In this document: piece by piece, positions 18,797 through 27,502 of the stretch
Numbering within the stretch: the first letter of the stretch is position 1
Layout: the number at the start of each line of letters is the position of its first letter
NCBI RefSeq assembly: GCF_039871975.1
Contig: NZ_JBDPLL010000001.1
DNA: 64,000 bases
Strand: one strand, 5' to 3'
Source: Trichormus_B sp936914905
Lineage (GTDB): Bacteria > Cyanobacteriota > Cyanobacteriia > Cyanobacteriales > Nostocaceae
The notes under the pieces: generated by a model
Seen by the model: only the letters and a program-made list of their open reading frames with translations
Database searches by the model: none
What the model was told of the DNA's origin: nothing
Translations under genes and position numbers: made by a program

Positions 18797-19741
18797 TTAC
18801 TTAGCGCCCATTTGAGAAGCAACTTCTTCAGCAAAGCTAATCTCTTGCTTTTCAATACCTTCACCTAGTACATAGCGCACAAAGCGATGCACTTGGATGT
18901 CTTCACCTACTTTAGACTTAACTTGCTTCACCAACTCTTCTAGCGAGATACTTTGGTCACGGATATAAGGTTGATCCAACAAAGTCATTTCTTTAAGGCG
19001 TTTGTCAATTCGTCCTTGAACAATTTTTTCTTTAATATTCTCTGGTTTTTTACCCAAATCATCCTTACCCATTTCGATGTCTTTTTCTTTTGTGACAACT
19101 TCAGGAGGGATTTGGTCTATGCTTACATACTCGACATTAGGACAAGCCGCAACTTGCATAGCTGTATTTCTAGCCAAACTCTGGAAATCTTCATTACCAA
19201 TAGCTGACTGAGTTTGGGCATTGAGTTCAACCAAAACACCTACTCGACCACCAGTATGAATGTAGCTGTCCACTATACCTGATACCCCTGGTGCTGGAGA
19301 AAAATTAACAAAGCGACGCACCTGAATATTTTCACCCAGGGTAGCAATTACTTGTTTGATAAATTGTTCTAAAGTCACGCTCGTATCTTGAATATAGGGT
19401 TGGGCCAACAAAGACTCCACACTATCAGCTGTTGCAGCTTGTCTTGCCAGGTTCTTGACTAAAGATTTAAAAGCCTCGTTACGGGCAACAAAATCTGTTT
19501 GGCAGTTGACTTCTATCAGTACACCCACCTGACCATCAGGCTGAATGTAGGTGTCTACTAGACCTTCTGCTGCGATGCGATCGCTTGCTTTATCTGCCTT
19601 GGCAATACCTTTTTTACGCAGCCAGTCTATAGCTTCGTCAATATTGCCTTCAGTTTCTTTCAACGCCTTTTTGCAGTCCATCATGCCAGCACCAGTTTTT
19701 TGGCGTAGCTCTTGGACGAGTTTTGCAGATATTTCCGCCAT
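18797..19741 (-). CDS. tsf: Elongation factor Ts
   Basis: EF-Ts exchanges GDP for GTP on EF-Tu. The N-terminal UBA-like helices and the nucleotide-exchange motif RQKTGAGMMDCKKAL are present, followed by two copies of a core segment (QPYIQDTSVTLEQFIKQV and QPYIRDQSISLEELVKQV). The 314-aa length is normal for cyanobacteria. It follows rpsB on the same strand by 150 bases, the usual rpsB-tsf order, so they probably form an operon. Confidence 0.97.
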   Translation of the reverse strand: MAEISAKLVQELRQKTGAGMMDCKKALKETEGNIDEAIDWLRKKGIAKADKASDRIAAEGLVDTYIQPDGQVGVLIEVNCQTDFVARNEAFKSLVKNLARQAATADSVESLLAQPYIQDTSVTLEQFIKQVIATLGENIQVRRFVNFSPAPGVSGIVDSYIHTGGRVGVLVELNAQTQSAIGNEDFQSLARNTAMQVAACPNVEYVSIDQIPPEVVTKEKDIEMGKDDLGKKPENIKEKIVQGRIDKRLKEMTLLDQPYIRDQSISLEELVKQVKSKVGEDIQVHRFVRYVLGEGIEKQEISFAEEVASQMGAK

Positions 19742-19891
19742 GTTGCCTCAATTCCTAACTTGACCTAGAGTTGTGATCGCTCACGGGTGTTGAGTATTTC
19801 TATCTTACTCAGGGCTGGTGAAGAAAAGCGATGAAGTTTCATAGGCTATTCTTCAGAAGGCTTATTGCCATACACCCTTACTAACTTCTGC

Positions 19892-20686
19892 TTATTCTTC
19901 TTCTTCCTCGTCGGGAATCAGCGTATCAGTGTACTCACTTTCATCGTAATCGTAATCGTCTTCAGCGCCTTCGTAATCTTCGTAATCTCCTTCTGCTTCC
20001 AGCTGACCATGACGGCCTTCATAAATAGCATCTGCTAATTTGCCGACAATCAACTTAATTGATCTGATTGCGTCATCATTTGCTGGAATGGGAATATCTA
20101 CTACATCTGGATCACAGTTTGTATCCAACATCGACACAATAGGAATACCCAATTTTTCGCATTCTTGAACTGCGTTATACTCCCGACGTTGGTCAACAAT
20201 AATCACCACATCAGGTACTTTCCGCATATTTTTAATGCCACCCAAGTATTTTTGCAGCTTCGTCATTTCCCGACGCAGCATTGACCCTTCTTTCTTGGGT
20301 AATAAGTCTAGTGCGCCGTTTTCTTCCCGACGTTCTAAATCTTTGAGACGTTCTGCTCTGGTTTTGATAGTAGCCCAGTTAGTGAGCATTCCACCTAACC
20401 AACGTTGGTTAATGTAGTGAGAACCACAACGGGTAGCTTCTTGAGCAATAATCCCTGCTGCTTGGCGCTTTGTGCCAACGAACAAGAATTTCTTCCCTTG
20501 CTCTGCTTGCGATCGCATATAGTTGTAGGCATTATCCATCAACTGCGCAGTTTGGACCAAGTCGATAATATGTACACCATTGCGGGAAGTGTAGATGTAA
20601 GGAGACATCTTTGGGTTCCAACGTCGGGTTTGATGCCCAAAGTGAACACCTGACTCCATCATCTGAGCCAAAGAAACGACTGCCAT
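19892..20686 (-). CDS. rpsB: 30S ribosomal protein S2
   Basis: S2 binds the small ribosomal subunit between head and body. Family motifs are clear: MESGVHFGHQTRRWNPKM at the start, LFVGTKRQA, HYINQRWLGGMLTNW and IVSMLDTNCDPD. The C-terminus carries a long acidic tail (EGDYEDYEGAEDDYDYDESEY and following), which makes it 264 aa; such tails are common in cyanobacterial S2. It heads the rpsB-tsf pair. Confidence 0.97.
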   Translation of the reverse strand: MAVVSLAQMMESGVHFGHQTRRWNPKMSPYIYTSRNGVHIIDLVQTAQLMDNAYNYMRSQAEQGKKFLFVGTKRQAAGIIAQEATRCGSHYINQRWLGGMLTNWATIKTRAERLKDLERREENGALDLLPKKEGSMLRREMTKLQKYLGGIKNMRKVPDVVIIVDQRREYNAVQECEKLGIPIVSMLDTNCDPDVVDIPIPANDDAIRSIKLIVGKLADAIYEGRHGQLEAEGDYEDYEGAEDDYDYDESEYTDTLIPDEEEEE

Positions 20687-20879
20687 ATTTTGTTACTCCT
20701 ATTCGGGTTAAACCTCCACCCAGGTGCATTTCCATAACAGAAACACCCGAATTCCCGGATGTGCGGAATTTTAGATAACTATAAACTAGGGTAGCACAAA
20801 TATGTTTAATTTTTAGGTCAAGCCGAACTTTTTCGCAATAAATCAATTAATCTGGTTGCTCGCGGTTATAGTTGATTAG

Positions 20880-21415
20880 TCAACAAGAGTTTTCTGCTTC
20901 AGCCCCATTTGTTAGGAATTCAATCGGTTGTTCTCCTTCAAATTTTTTATCGAGATTTACCCAAGCAATATTCCTGAGTTCATCGATTTTAACAGACGCT
21001 TCTCTAAAAGATTTTATAGTGGTATTATCATCAACTGATATAACAATTTTATCTGTTGTCATTCCTGCATCTAGTAAACATAAGTCTTTTATCATTTCTT
21101 CAATTCTTGTATTACTCAAGCTTCCAGCAATTTTTTCTACTTGAGTCCATAAACTATCATTTATTGATATTGTCAGATAGTTCCACTTTTTCTTTGCTAC
21201 CATTTGTCGTCGCCAGGTGGGTGCGAATTTTGACTTATGTTTATCCCATTCTTCTTTTATACATGGTGTCATCACAACTTGGTAGCAGATATCTAAAACT
21301 GCGAAGAGAAATTGATGACAGTGAACTGATTTTGGATAAGTAGCTCCCTCATCACCAGCATAACAAGCCACGGAAGCATGAATTACCAAACGTTTAGATT
21401 TACTTTAGCTCCCAT
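20880..21415 (-). pseudogene. PIN-domain toxin-like protein, frameshifted, catalytic Asp replaced
   Basis: The reading LVIHASVACYAGDEGAT, HQFLFAVLDICYQVVMTP and EEWDKHKSKFAPTWRRQM looks like a PIN-domain nuclease of the toxin type. An ATG at 21415 starts MGA and then falls out of frame; one extra A in the AAA run at 21404-21406 would give MGAKSKRLVI, so a 1-base loss fits. A TTG at 21389 could still start a shorter protein. The first acidic residue, normally 'IDAS', is His here (GAT to CAT), so activity is unlikely. The ATG overlaps the stop of an upstream fragment in the ATGGGAGCTAA arrangement of a two-gene operon. Confidence 0.6.
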
Positions 21416-21549
21416 GTATACCTTGCATTAAACGAGCTTCCGCAGCACTTAAATAACGGTTTTCTAGTTGTAGAGATACATCACTAAAATCCTCTGGCCA
21501 ATCTCCAAAAGCGCCAGTTTAATCTAAATTAGCACTAAAGATTTGTTTC
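21405..21549 (-). pseudogene. C-terminal remnant of a PIN partner protein
   Basis: The frame reads FSANLD, an in-frame TAA, then TGAFGDWPEDFSDVSLQLEN and RYLSAAEARLMQGIHGS to a stop at 21405. The stop overlaps the putative ATG of the PIN-domain remnant, as in a translationally coupled pair, so an antitoxin-like role is a reasonable guess. Only the last 45 residues or so remain; the upstream side is joined to DUF29 debris. The family is not recognised. Confidence 0.4.
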
Positions 21550-21737
21550 ACCTACTGCTAAATCTCTACCATTTTGATAAGCTTCTGTAATTGCTTATAC
21601 AACAACATAAGACCATAAACTAGAATTATCATTTAGTAACTTTAAAATATCTCGTTTTTGAATTCTAATAGTTGCTAAGCAACTCCAACTGCGTTTATCT
21701 GGTTGATATTCCCACTTCAATAAATGATCAAGTAAAA
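21535..21737 (-). pseudogene. DUF29 gene, 3' part (split by the IS)
   Basis: Reads SLLLDHLLKWEYQPDKRSWS, CLATIRIQKRDILKLLNDN, a TAA, then AITEAYQNGRDLAVGET, which is the second half of a DUF29-family protein. Its first half is at 22885-23094 on the same strand; the two join cleanly at LGILL/DHLLKWEY once the insertion sequence and one copy of the AAGTAAAA target repeat are removed. There are also in-frame stops, so the gene decayed beyond the insertion. Confidence 0.75.
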
Positions 21738-22884
21738 GGGAGCATCCACTATTAGAAGATAGACAAGTTTTAGGAGAAGATGAAGATAAGGATAAACAAG
21801 TGTGGATTAGCAACTATGAACCAGGATAAAAAAGAACGGCTCAAAGCCTGCTTAGAAGAATTGGCAAGATTGTGAGACAAAAGTCAGATAACAGACTTGG
21901 AAGGCATAGAAAAAACAGTAAGGAGTCAAATATTAGAACTGGTAAGTCCAGAAATAGCCCTTTTTTTATGGAACAAACAACCGGAAGGAAAGTAGGTCAA
22001 ACCAGGAAAGTCAAAACCTTGGTAGGAGAACTAAAACTAAAAGCTAAACAGTTGCAGAGACTAGGTTTGAAGCCAAGAAGTCGATTAAGTCCATTACTTC
22101 AAAAGTGCTGCTTGAGGCTATCAGTTAAGGAATCATATCAAAAAGCAGAAGTTGAAATTGAGGCATTAACAGGAGTAAAAGTTGGTCATAGGAGGCAACA
22201 AGAACTAGTTGTCGAACAAGATTGGGAGCTACCACAATCTGTGAAGTGAGGGTGGATGATGGAAAAGTACGACTACGGGGCAAACCAGAAGCAGGCTGCT
22301 ACTGGCGAGACTATAAAACCGTTCGTCTACAAGGAATTGATTATGGGGCATTTTTTGATGACAACCAATTATTAGTTGATTATGTTAATAGCCAGTCTTT
22401 GGTTAACCCCCGTGTCTGTTTGGGGGATACTCATGATGGAGTTTGGAATTTAGTTAAAGAGTTTGGAACTGAAAAATTTAAACCTTTGGAAATTTTGGAT
22501 TGGTATCACCTCAAAGAGAATCTTTATAAGATTGGTGGTTCTTTAAAGCGTCTTCAAGCTCTTGAGAGTTGATTGTGGCAAGGTTATATAGAGCTAATTC
22601 AAGCTTTATTTAATAATTTTTGAGGCACACAAGTTAAGATGTTTTTCGATATCAGCGAAAAACATCGCACTCGCATTATTAACTACAGCTACTACCAAGC
22701 TCAACAACTGTATTCTATTGGTTCTGGATCTATCGAATCTGCTCTTAAACAGATTGGAGCAAGGATTAAAATTTCTAGCCCACAGTGGAATGTTGAAAGT
22801 GTCTACCAAATCCTTTCCTTCGTTGTGCTGATCTCAATGGTTTGCTTGCTATTTGAGTCTTTCTGCCAAAATCTCGATGCTCCT
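21738..22884 (+). mobile_element. ISKra4-type insertion sequence with 8-bp target duplication
   Basis: The element is 1147 bp. It is flanked by the direct repeat AAGTAAAA (21730-21737 and 22885-22892). Just inside, GGAGCATC at 21739-21746 faces its inverse GATGCTCC at 22876-22883. It carries one transposase gene, now broken. It interrupts a DUF29 gene. The same terminal sequence and the same 8-bp duplication are found around a small element at 60718-60896. Confidence 0.85.
21816..22856 (+). pseudogene. ISKra4-family transposase, degraded
   Basis: Pieces in order: MNQDKKERLKACLEELARL then TGA; TDLEGIEKTVRSQILEL; a frameshift at a run of seven T (21961-21967; eight would keep frame into MEQTTGRKVG); KQLQRLGLKPRSRLSPLL; VKVGHRRQQELVVEQDWELP; a shift into VRVDDGKVRLRGKPEAGCYWRDYK; HDGVWNLVKEFG; EILDWYHLKENLYKIGGSLKRL; stops near 22570 and 22621 with material missing; then YSIGSGSIESALKQIGARIKI and a last shift before LRCADLNGLLA. 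The 'DWYH..EN' and 'GSGSIES..KQIG.R.K' blocks are typical of ISKra4 transposases. It is not functional as read. Confidence 0.85.
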
Positions 22885-23094
22885 AAGTAAAATCCCCAGA
22901 CGATTTCTCAATTCTTGACATTCCCTTCTCCCCAAAGATAAAATCTCCTCAACCAGATTTATAATATCAAAGTGCTGATTCCATTGTTGATGGAGTAACA
23001 CATTAACCTATTGTTGAGTCCCAGCATAAAAATCCCTTTCATAAAGATTTTGACCTTCTTGTAACTGCGCTTCTTCAATTTGCAGTGTTTGCAT
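22885..23094 (-). pseudogene. DUF29 gene, 5' part (split by the IS)
   Basis: Starts at an ATG (23094) with MQTLQIEEAQLQEGQNLYER, continues DFYAGTQQ, a TAG, then VNVLLHQQWNQHFDIINLVE and EILSLGRRECQELRNRLGILL, where the insertion sequence interrupts it. 'LYE.DFYAWT', 'QWNQ.D..NLVEEIE.LG' and 'ELRNRL..LL.HLLKW' are hallmarks of DUF29, a family frequent in cyanobacteria and of unknown role. Bases 23095-23178 hold only low-complexity DNA. Confidence 0.75.
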
Positions 23095-23178
23095 AATCAA
23101 ACCCTGCTCATTTGTATGATTTTATTATATCGTTCTTGCCTCTACCCTTTTGCTCCTCTGCGACTTTGCGCGAAACAA

Positions 23179-24117
23179 TTATTTCTCCTGAATCTCAGCA
23201 TAAGCCTGATAAACACCGTTAACATTATACCAATTCAAAAATATCCGCGCAATTTCCAACGCCAACTGCGGCTTACCCAAATTAATCAACCACTGCAAAA
23301 ATGGAGCCATAGTTTTTTCATTCAACAACCCATTTAAAGAAAGAACTCCCCACAATAAACGATGAAACCAAGTCATTTGAATCATCATTTTTACTTCCCA
23401 AGTCGGATGTTTTTGATAGAACAAAACTCCCATCCTTCCCCGTTGAATTTCTTGATCAATTAATTTAGGTATTTGTTGTAAACAAAATGCTGGATGCCAA
23501 TGATAGCCAACAGCTTCAGGACATTTAATCAACTGCAAACCTAAATTCTTTAATCTCACACCTAACTCTAAATCTTCCCACCCATAAAGTTGAAAGCCAG
23601 TATCAAATAAACCTGCTTTTTCTAACCAATGTTTAGGAATAGCTACATTACCCGTAGCAAAAAAAGCCGCAGAAAAATCTGTGATTTTATAAGGTTCTGA
23701 AGTAGAATTTTCAAAATTACAGGTATTAATTACAGCACCATAGGTAAAAAAGCTGTCGCTTCCTAATTTCTCTCTTCCTTGTATTAAAGCATCTGTATGA
23801 GCTTGTAAGAAATTAGACGAAACCACTAAATCACTATCAATAAAAATAATCATGTCTCCCAGTGCTTGTTCTACTCCCAAATTTCGCGCCGCAGCAGGTC
23901 CAGCATGATCTTGTTCAAAACAACGTACATGAGGAAACTCTTCTTTATGTTGTGCTAACCAGTTCAAAGTCTCATCAGTAGAACCATCATCGACCAAAAC
24001 CACCTCATAAGCTTGAATAACGTGATCATCTCTCAATTGCTGTGACTCCAAAGCACGCAGGCATTTTTGCAAAATCGGTAGGCGATTATAAGTTGGAATT
24101 ACAACACTAAAAAACAC
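23179..24117 (-). CDS. Glycosyltransferase family 2
   Basis: A GT-A fold enzyme that transfers a sugar from a nucleotide-sugar to an unknown acceptor. FFSVVIPTYNRLPILQKCL starts the Rossmann-like domain; VVLVDDGSTDETLNW and the metal-binding IIFIDSDLVV follow, and YGWEDLELGVRLKNLG is the acceptor-side motif of this subgroup. I chose the GTG at 24117, which puts the first strand at the N-terminus; the frame is open to a TTG at 24162. It is divergent from argG and isolated from the large polysaccharide locus. Confidence 0.88.
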   Translation of the reverse strand: MFFSVVIPTYNRLPILQKCLRALESQQLRDDHVIQAYEVVLVDDGSTDETLNWLAQHKEEFPHVRCFEQDHAGPAAARNLGVEQALGDMIIFIDSDLVVSSNFLQAHTDALIQGREKLGSDSFFTYGAVINTCNFENSTSEPYKITDFSAAFFATGNVAIPKHWLEKAGLFDTGFQLYGWEDLELGVRLKNLGLQLIKCPEAVGYHWHPAFCLQQIPKLIDQEIQRGRMGVLFYQKHPTWEVKMMIQMTWFHRLLWGVLSLNGLLNEKTMAPFLQWLINLGKPQLALEIARIFLNWYNVNGVYQAYAEIQEK

Positions 24118-24294
24118 AGTTTTACCCAAAATGCAATTATTTATATTCTTAGAATAAGACAAATATCACCAGGTTACGGTTTCTTGATTTGGAATTGAGA
24201 ATTTTTAATTAGATGCCTGTTACATCATTTTTAAAATAAATAGTAGTCAGATATAATAATGACTCATTGTTTGTTTTCCCAACTGGAGAAACTG

Positions 24295-25494
24295 ATGGGT
24301 CGCGCCAAAAAGGTTGTCTTAGCATATTCTGGTGGAGTTGATACTTCTGTTTGCATACCCTACTTGAAAAAAGAGTGGGGAGTTGAAGAGGTAATTACCT
24401 TAGCAGCAGATTTAGGTCAGGGAGATGAATTAGAACCAGTGCGAGAAAAAGCTCTCAAATTTGGTGCCAGTGAATCCCTGGTAGCGGATGTCAAAAAGAG
24501 TTTCGTGACAGAGTATGCATTTCCGGCAATTCAAGCCAATGCTCTGTATGAAAATCGCTATCCTCTAGGAACAGCCCTAGCTAGACCGTTAATTGCTAAG
24601 ATTCTGGTAGAAACAGCTCAAAAATACGGTGCTGATGCGATCGCTCACGGTTGCACAGGTAAAGGTAACGACCAAGTACGTTTTGATGTTTCCTGTACAA
24701 CCCTCAATCCCAATCTGAAAATTCTCGCCCCAGCTAGAGAATGGGGAATGAGTCGAGAACAAACTATAGCTTACGGTGAACAATTTGGTATTCCTGCACC
24801 CGTGAAAAAATCATCTCCCCACAGTATAGATAAAAACTTGCTTGGTCGCAGTATTGAAGCTGGTACATTGGAAGATCCAGCAAATGAGCCACCAGAAGAA
24901 ATCTATGAAATGACCAAAGCCATAGCAGATACTCCTAACGAACCACAATATCTAGAAGTTGGCTTCCAAAAAGGAATTCCTACCACCATCAACGGTACAT
25001 CCAAAAACCCTGTTGAATTAATTGAACAACTCAATCAAATCATAGGAAATCACGGTATTGGGCGGATTGACATCATTGAAAACCGTCTAGTAGGTATCAA
25101 ATCACGGGAAATCTACGAATCACCTGCAATGGTAGTTCTCATCAACGCCCACCGCGATTTAGAAAGCCTGACCTTAACAGCAAATGTTACTCAGTATAAA
25201 CGGGGCATTGAAGAAACTTACAGCAAAATTGTATACAATGGACTTTGGTACAGCCCTCTCAAAGCTGCCTTAGATGCCTTTATTCAACAAACACAAGAGC
25301 AAGTTTCTGGTGTTGTGCGGTTAAAACTTTTCAAAGGTAACGCCACCATAGTTGGTCGCTGGAGTGATAATTCCCTTTACACTCCTGATTTAGCAACCTA
25401 CGGAGCAGAAGATCAATTCGATCACAAAGCTGCAGAAGGGTTTATCTACGTTTGGGGTCTACCTACCCGTATTTGGGCGCAGAGCAACAAATAA
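24295..25494 (+). CDS. argG: Argininosuccinate synthase
   Basis: This enzyme joins citrulline and aspartate with ATP, the penultimate step of arginine synthesis. The PP-loop is present close to the N-terminus (AYSGGVDTSVC, residues 10-20), followed by HGCTGKGNDQVRFD and APVKKSSPHSIDKNLLGRSIE, all diagnostic. I start at the ATG at 24295 because GGAGA lies 6 bases before it and the product is then the usual 399 aa; the frame is open to 24259. A strong hairpin follows the stop. Confidence 0.97.
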   Translation: MGRAKKVVLAYSGGVDTSVCIPYLKKEWGVEEVITLAADLGQGDELEPVREKALKFGASESLVADVKKSFVTEYAFPAIQANALYENRYPLGTALARPLIAKILVETAQKYGADAIAHGCTGKGNDQVRFDVSCTTLNPNLKILAPAREWGMSREQTIAYGEQFGIPAPVKKSSPHSIDKNLLGRSIEAGTLEDPANEPPEEIYEMTKAIADTPNEPQYLEVGFQKGIPTTINGTSKNPVELIEQLNQIIGNHGIGRIDIIENRLVGIKSREIYESPAMVVLINAHRDLESLTLTANVTQYKRGIEETYSKIVYNGLWYSPLKAALDAFIQQTQEQVSGVVRLKLFKGNATIVGRWSDNSLYTPDLATYGAEDQFDHKAAEGFIYVWGLPTRIWAQSNK

Positions 25495-25500
25495 AAAGCT

Positions 25501-25535
25501 GGGGACTGGGGACAATATTTTTCTCCCCAGTCCCC
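25501..25535. terminator. Hairpin between convergent argG and the DedA gene
   Basis: GGGGACTGGGGA (25501-25512) pairs perfectly with TCCCCAGTCCCC (25524-25535) around an 11-base T-rich loop. It lies 7 bases after argG and just beyond the end of the opposing DedA gene, so it may end transcription from both sides. No long T-run follows, so this is inferred from position and stem strength. Confidence 0.6.
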
Positions 25536-25559
25536 AGTCCCCAGTCCCTAGTCCCCTGT
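25525..25559. repeat. Heptamer tandem repeat CCCCAGT, five copies
   Basis: Three exact copies of CCCCAGT are followed by CCCTAGT and CCCCTGT. The repeat runs into the last codons of the DedA gene and supplies the right arm of the preceding hairpin. It is a classic short tandem heptamer of heterocystous cyanobacteria. Confidence 0.85.
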
Positions 25560-26177
25560 TTGATGCTTAACTTGGCGGGATTCCCACCAAATAGGCACAA
25601 CAATCACAGCCACTAGAATAAGTAACGCCAAAATAGCAAATTGACTTACCCAAGCAACTAATTGTTCTAGGGAAACAATTCTGCCAGCAAAGAAAGCTAA
25701 CGTCACCATTACACCAGCCCAGGCAGTTGCCCCTGCTAAATTATATACCAAGAATTTCCCAAAGGGCATTTCAGCTATACCAGCAAGTGGCGATGCAAAA
25801 ATCCTCAGTAAGGCGAAAAAGCGACCAAAAAATACAGCCTTAGCAGCATTTTCACTAAATTGATCTTTACTACTTAATAGTCGTGCTTCAGATATGCGGA
25901 ATATCTTTCCAACTTGTAGCAGGAAAGGCCAACCACCAACTCTACCAATCCAATAACCGCAATTACCGCCAATTACAGCACCTGTAACAGCGTCACCCAG
26001 AACAAGCCAGTAATTAAGTTCATCACTACCAGCTAAGAAACCACCTACTAGAGTTACGGTTTCACCGGGAAGAGGAATGCCCAAATTCTCTAGCAAAATT
26101 CCCAAAAAAATTGCCCAATAACCGTAAGATTGAGCAAAATCTTGGATGTTTTCTAGTGAAATTAGCTCAAAAGACAT
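25548..26177 (-). CDS. DedA family membrane protein
   Basis: A 209-aa integral membrane protein of the DedA/SNARE-associated family; members act in membrane-lipid recycling (flippases for polyprenyl phosphate or phospholipids in well-studied bacteria). Four or five hydrophobic segments are visible. The family signature is present: LLENLGIPLPGETVTLVGGFLAG, with the acidic residue in the re-entrant loop, and FFGRFFALLRIFASPLAGIAEMPFGKF with the conserved Arg residues. Its 5' end and upstream DNA are tandemly duplicated (26253-26443), leaving a non-functional 35-codon echo upstream. Confidence 0.9.
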   Translation of the reverse strand: MSFELISLENIQDFAQSYGYWAIFLGILLENLGIPLPGETVTLVGGFLAGSDELNYWLVLGDAVTGAVIGGNCGYWIGRVGGWPFLLQVGKIFRISEARLLSSKDQFSENAAKAVFFGRFFALLRIFASPLAGIAEMPFGKFLVYNLAGATAWAGVMVTLAFFAGRIVSLEQLVAWVSQFAILALLILVAVIVVPIWWESRQVKHQTGD

Positions 26178-26252
26178 CCAGCACCGCCGACTTTACAAAT
26201 TTTTACCTTTAGTATATCTTGGCTTGTTTATGGTGAGAGTGTCAATCAAAAA

Positions 26253-26443
26253 AGGAATGCCCAAATTCTCTAGCAAAATTACCAAAAAAATTGCACAATA
26301 ACCGTAAGATTGAGCAAAATCTTGGATGTTTTCTAGTGAAATTAGCTCAAAAGACATCCAGCACCGCCGACTTTACAAATTTTTACCTTAATTTTTACCT
26401 TTAGTATATCTTGGCTTATTTATGGTGAGAGTGTCAATCAAAA
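26253..26443. repeat. Tandem duplication of the DedA gene 5' end and leader
   Basis: Bases 26073-26252 are repeated with few changes at 26253-26443 (offset 180). The second copy repeats the first 35 codons of the DedA gene, its ATG and about 75 bases of leader. It has a few substitutions (for example CCCAAAA to ACCAAAA) and an extra 12-bp tandem piece (TAATTTTTACCT near 26388). The true gene is therefore preceded by two copies of its own leader. The following 26444-26781 is AT-rich with no gene. Confidence 0.92.
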
Positions 26444-26781
26444 TGCGACAAAAAATCATTTGTTTTCTGTTTGATCTGCAAAACTCAGATTTTTTTATAA
26501 AAAAGTTATAAAAATATATAAAGGTTATAAAAATTTCAGAATAGTTAAATTTCCTACCGAAATACTGAAGGATTAATGCTTGTACTGGAGTTATCTATTA
26601 AAAATTATACGTTACTCTTTATGTGTCAGATAGTATCAACTATAATAATTGCATTAAGTCCCGAAGAATCGGGTGAAAACAGTTGAAAACAGTAATTACA
26701 CTGTTAAAAATTAATCAGTAGTGATGTAAGATCCATTCTTTTAAGGTTTCAAATGCCCAGTTCAAATACTTAGTTAAATTT

Positions 26782-27138
26782 ATGACTCTTACACAAGAAC
26801 GCCAGGTTATTTTGTTCAAACCACAAGCAAGTATAGACTTAGAAGTTGCTACGGCCTTGAGTAAAGAGATGGCTGGAGTAACCCCCCTGTCTAACCAGCT
26901 TTGGGTTATTGATCTAGCAGAAGTTGATTTTATGGATAGTTCTGGTTTAGTTCCTCTTGTCCAAGTACTAAAAACGGTGCGTCAAATAGGTTGTCGTTTA
27001 GTTCTTTGCAATGTGCATGCTCCTGTAAGATTAATTTTGGAACTTACTCATCTAGATTCAGTGTTTGAGATAGTTAACAATTACGAAGATATATTTTCTA
27101 GCATCAATGAGCAAAGTCTCGTAATAAAATCAGGCTAA
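26782..27138 (+). CDS. STAS-domain protein (anti-sigma factor antagonist type)
   Basis: A 118-aa single STAS domain of the SpoIIAA/RsbV type, which normally binds an anti-sigma factor or partner when unphosphorylated. The phosphorylation motif is MDSSGLVPLV with the target Ser at residue 53 or 54, preceded by the central strand LWVIDLAEVDF. No kinase or phosphatase partner gene is adjacent. It stands alone with long AT-rich DNA on both sides, so it likely has its own promoter. Confidence 0.9.
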   Translation: MTLTQERQVILFKPQASIDLEVATALSKEMAGVTPLSNQLWVIDLAEVDFMDSSGLVPLVQVLKTVRQIGCRLVLCNVHAPVRLILELTHLDSVFEIVNNYEDIFSSINEQSLVIKSG

Positions 27139-27277
27139 AGCTCGATTTTGCTCAGACAAAATTAGCCAGGTTAAACAACATCTTTGATTTTTTCACTTTG
27201 TTAGCAAATTACCCAATATGATTACCGTTTAAATCCTCAATCTAGGAAGCTAAATCTCTATTTCACCTAAAAAATCC

Positions 27278-27373
27278 CTAGTAACACAAGGCGGAATTCG
27301 AATTCAAAATGACTATGATGTCAGGTTTTGAACAGTTTTAAATGGGTGGTTTATTTACGCCGTCCCGTACTAG
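27278..27373. repeat. Small interspersed element, copy 3 (CTAGTA ends)
   Basis: A 96-bp, more diverged copy: it starts CTAGTAACACAAGGCGGAATT, contains ATTCAAAATG, and ends GTTTATTTACGCCGTCCCGTACTAG. The right end matches copy 1 well and the left end less so. It lies in 27139-27502, which has no gene. Confidence 0.6.
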
Positions 27374-27502
27374 GTTAACTAGAGGTTGAGCAACTAGGTT
27401 TTAAAAATGCAACTAACAACATTATAAAATTAAAACAATTCTTAATTGTTTGCGTCACGGATACAAAATATCATTTCAAACCTCTTGTTCCCTGTCGTAA
27501 AT

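Noticed and set aside
25525..25559. CRISPR-like repeat array
   Set aside because: The units are 7 bases long, head to tail with no spacers; this is a heptamer tandem repeat.
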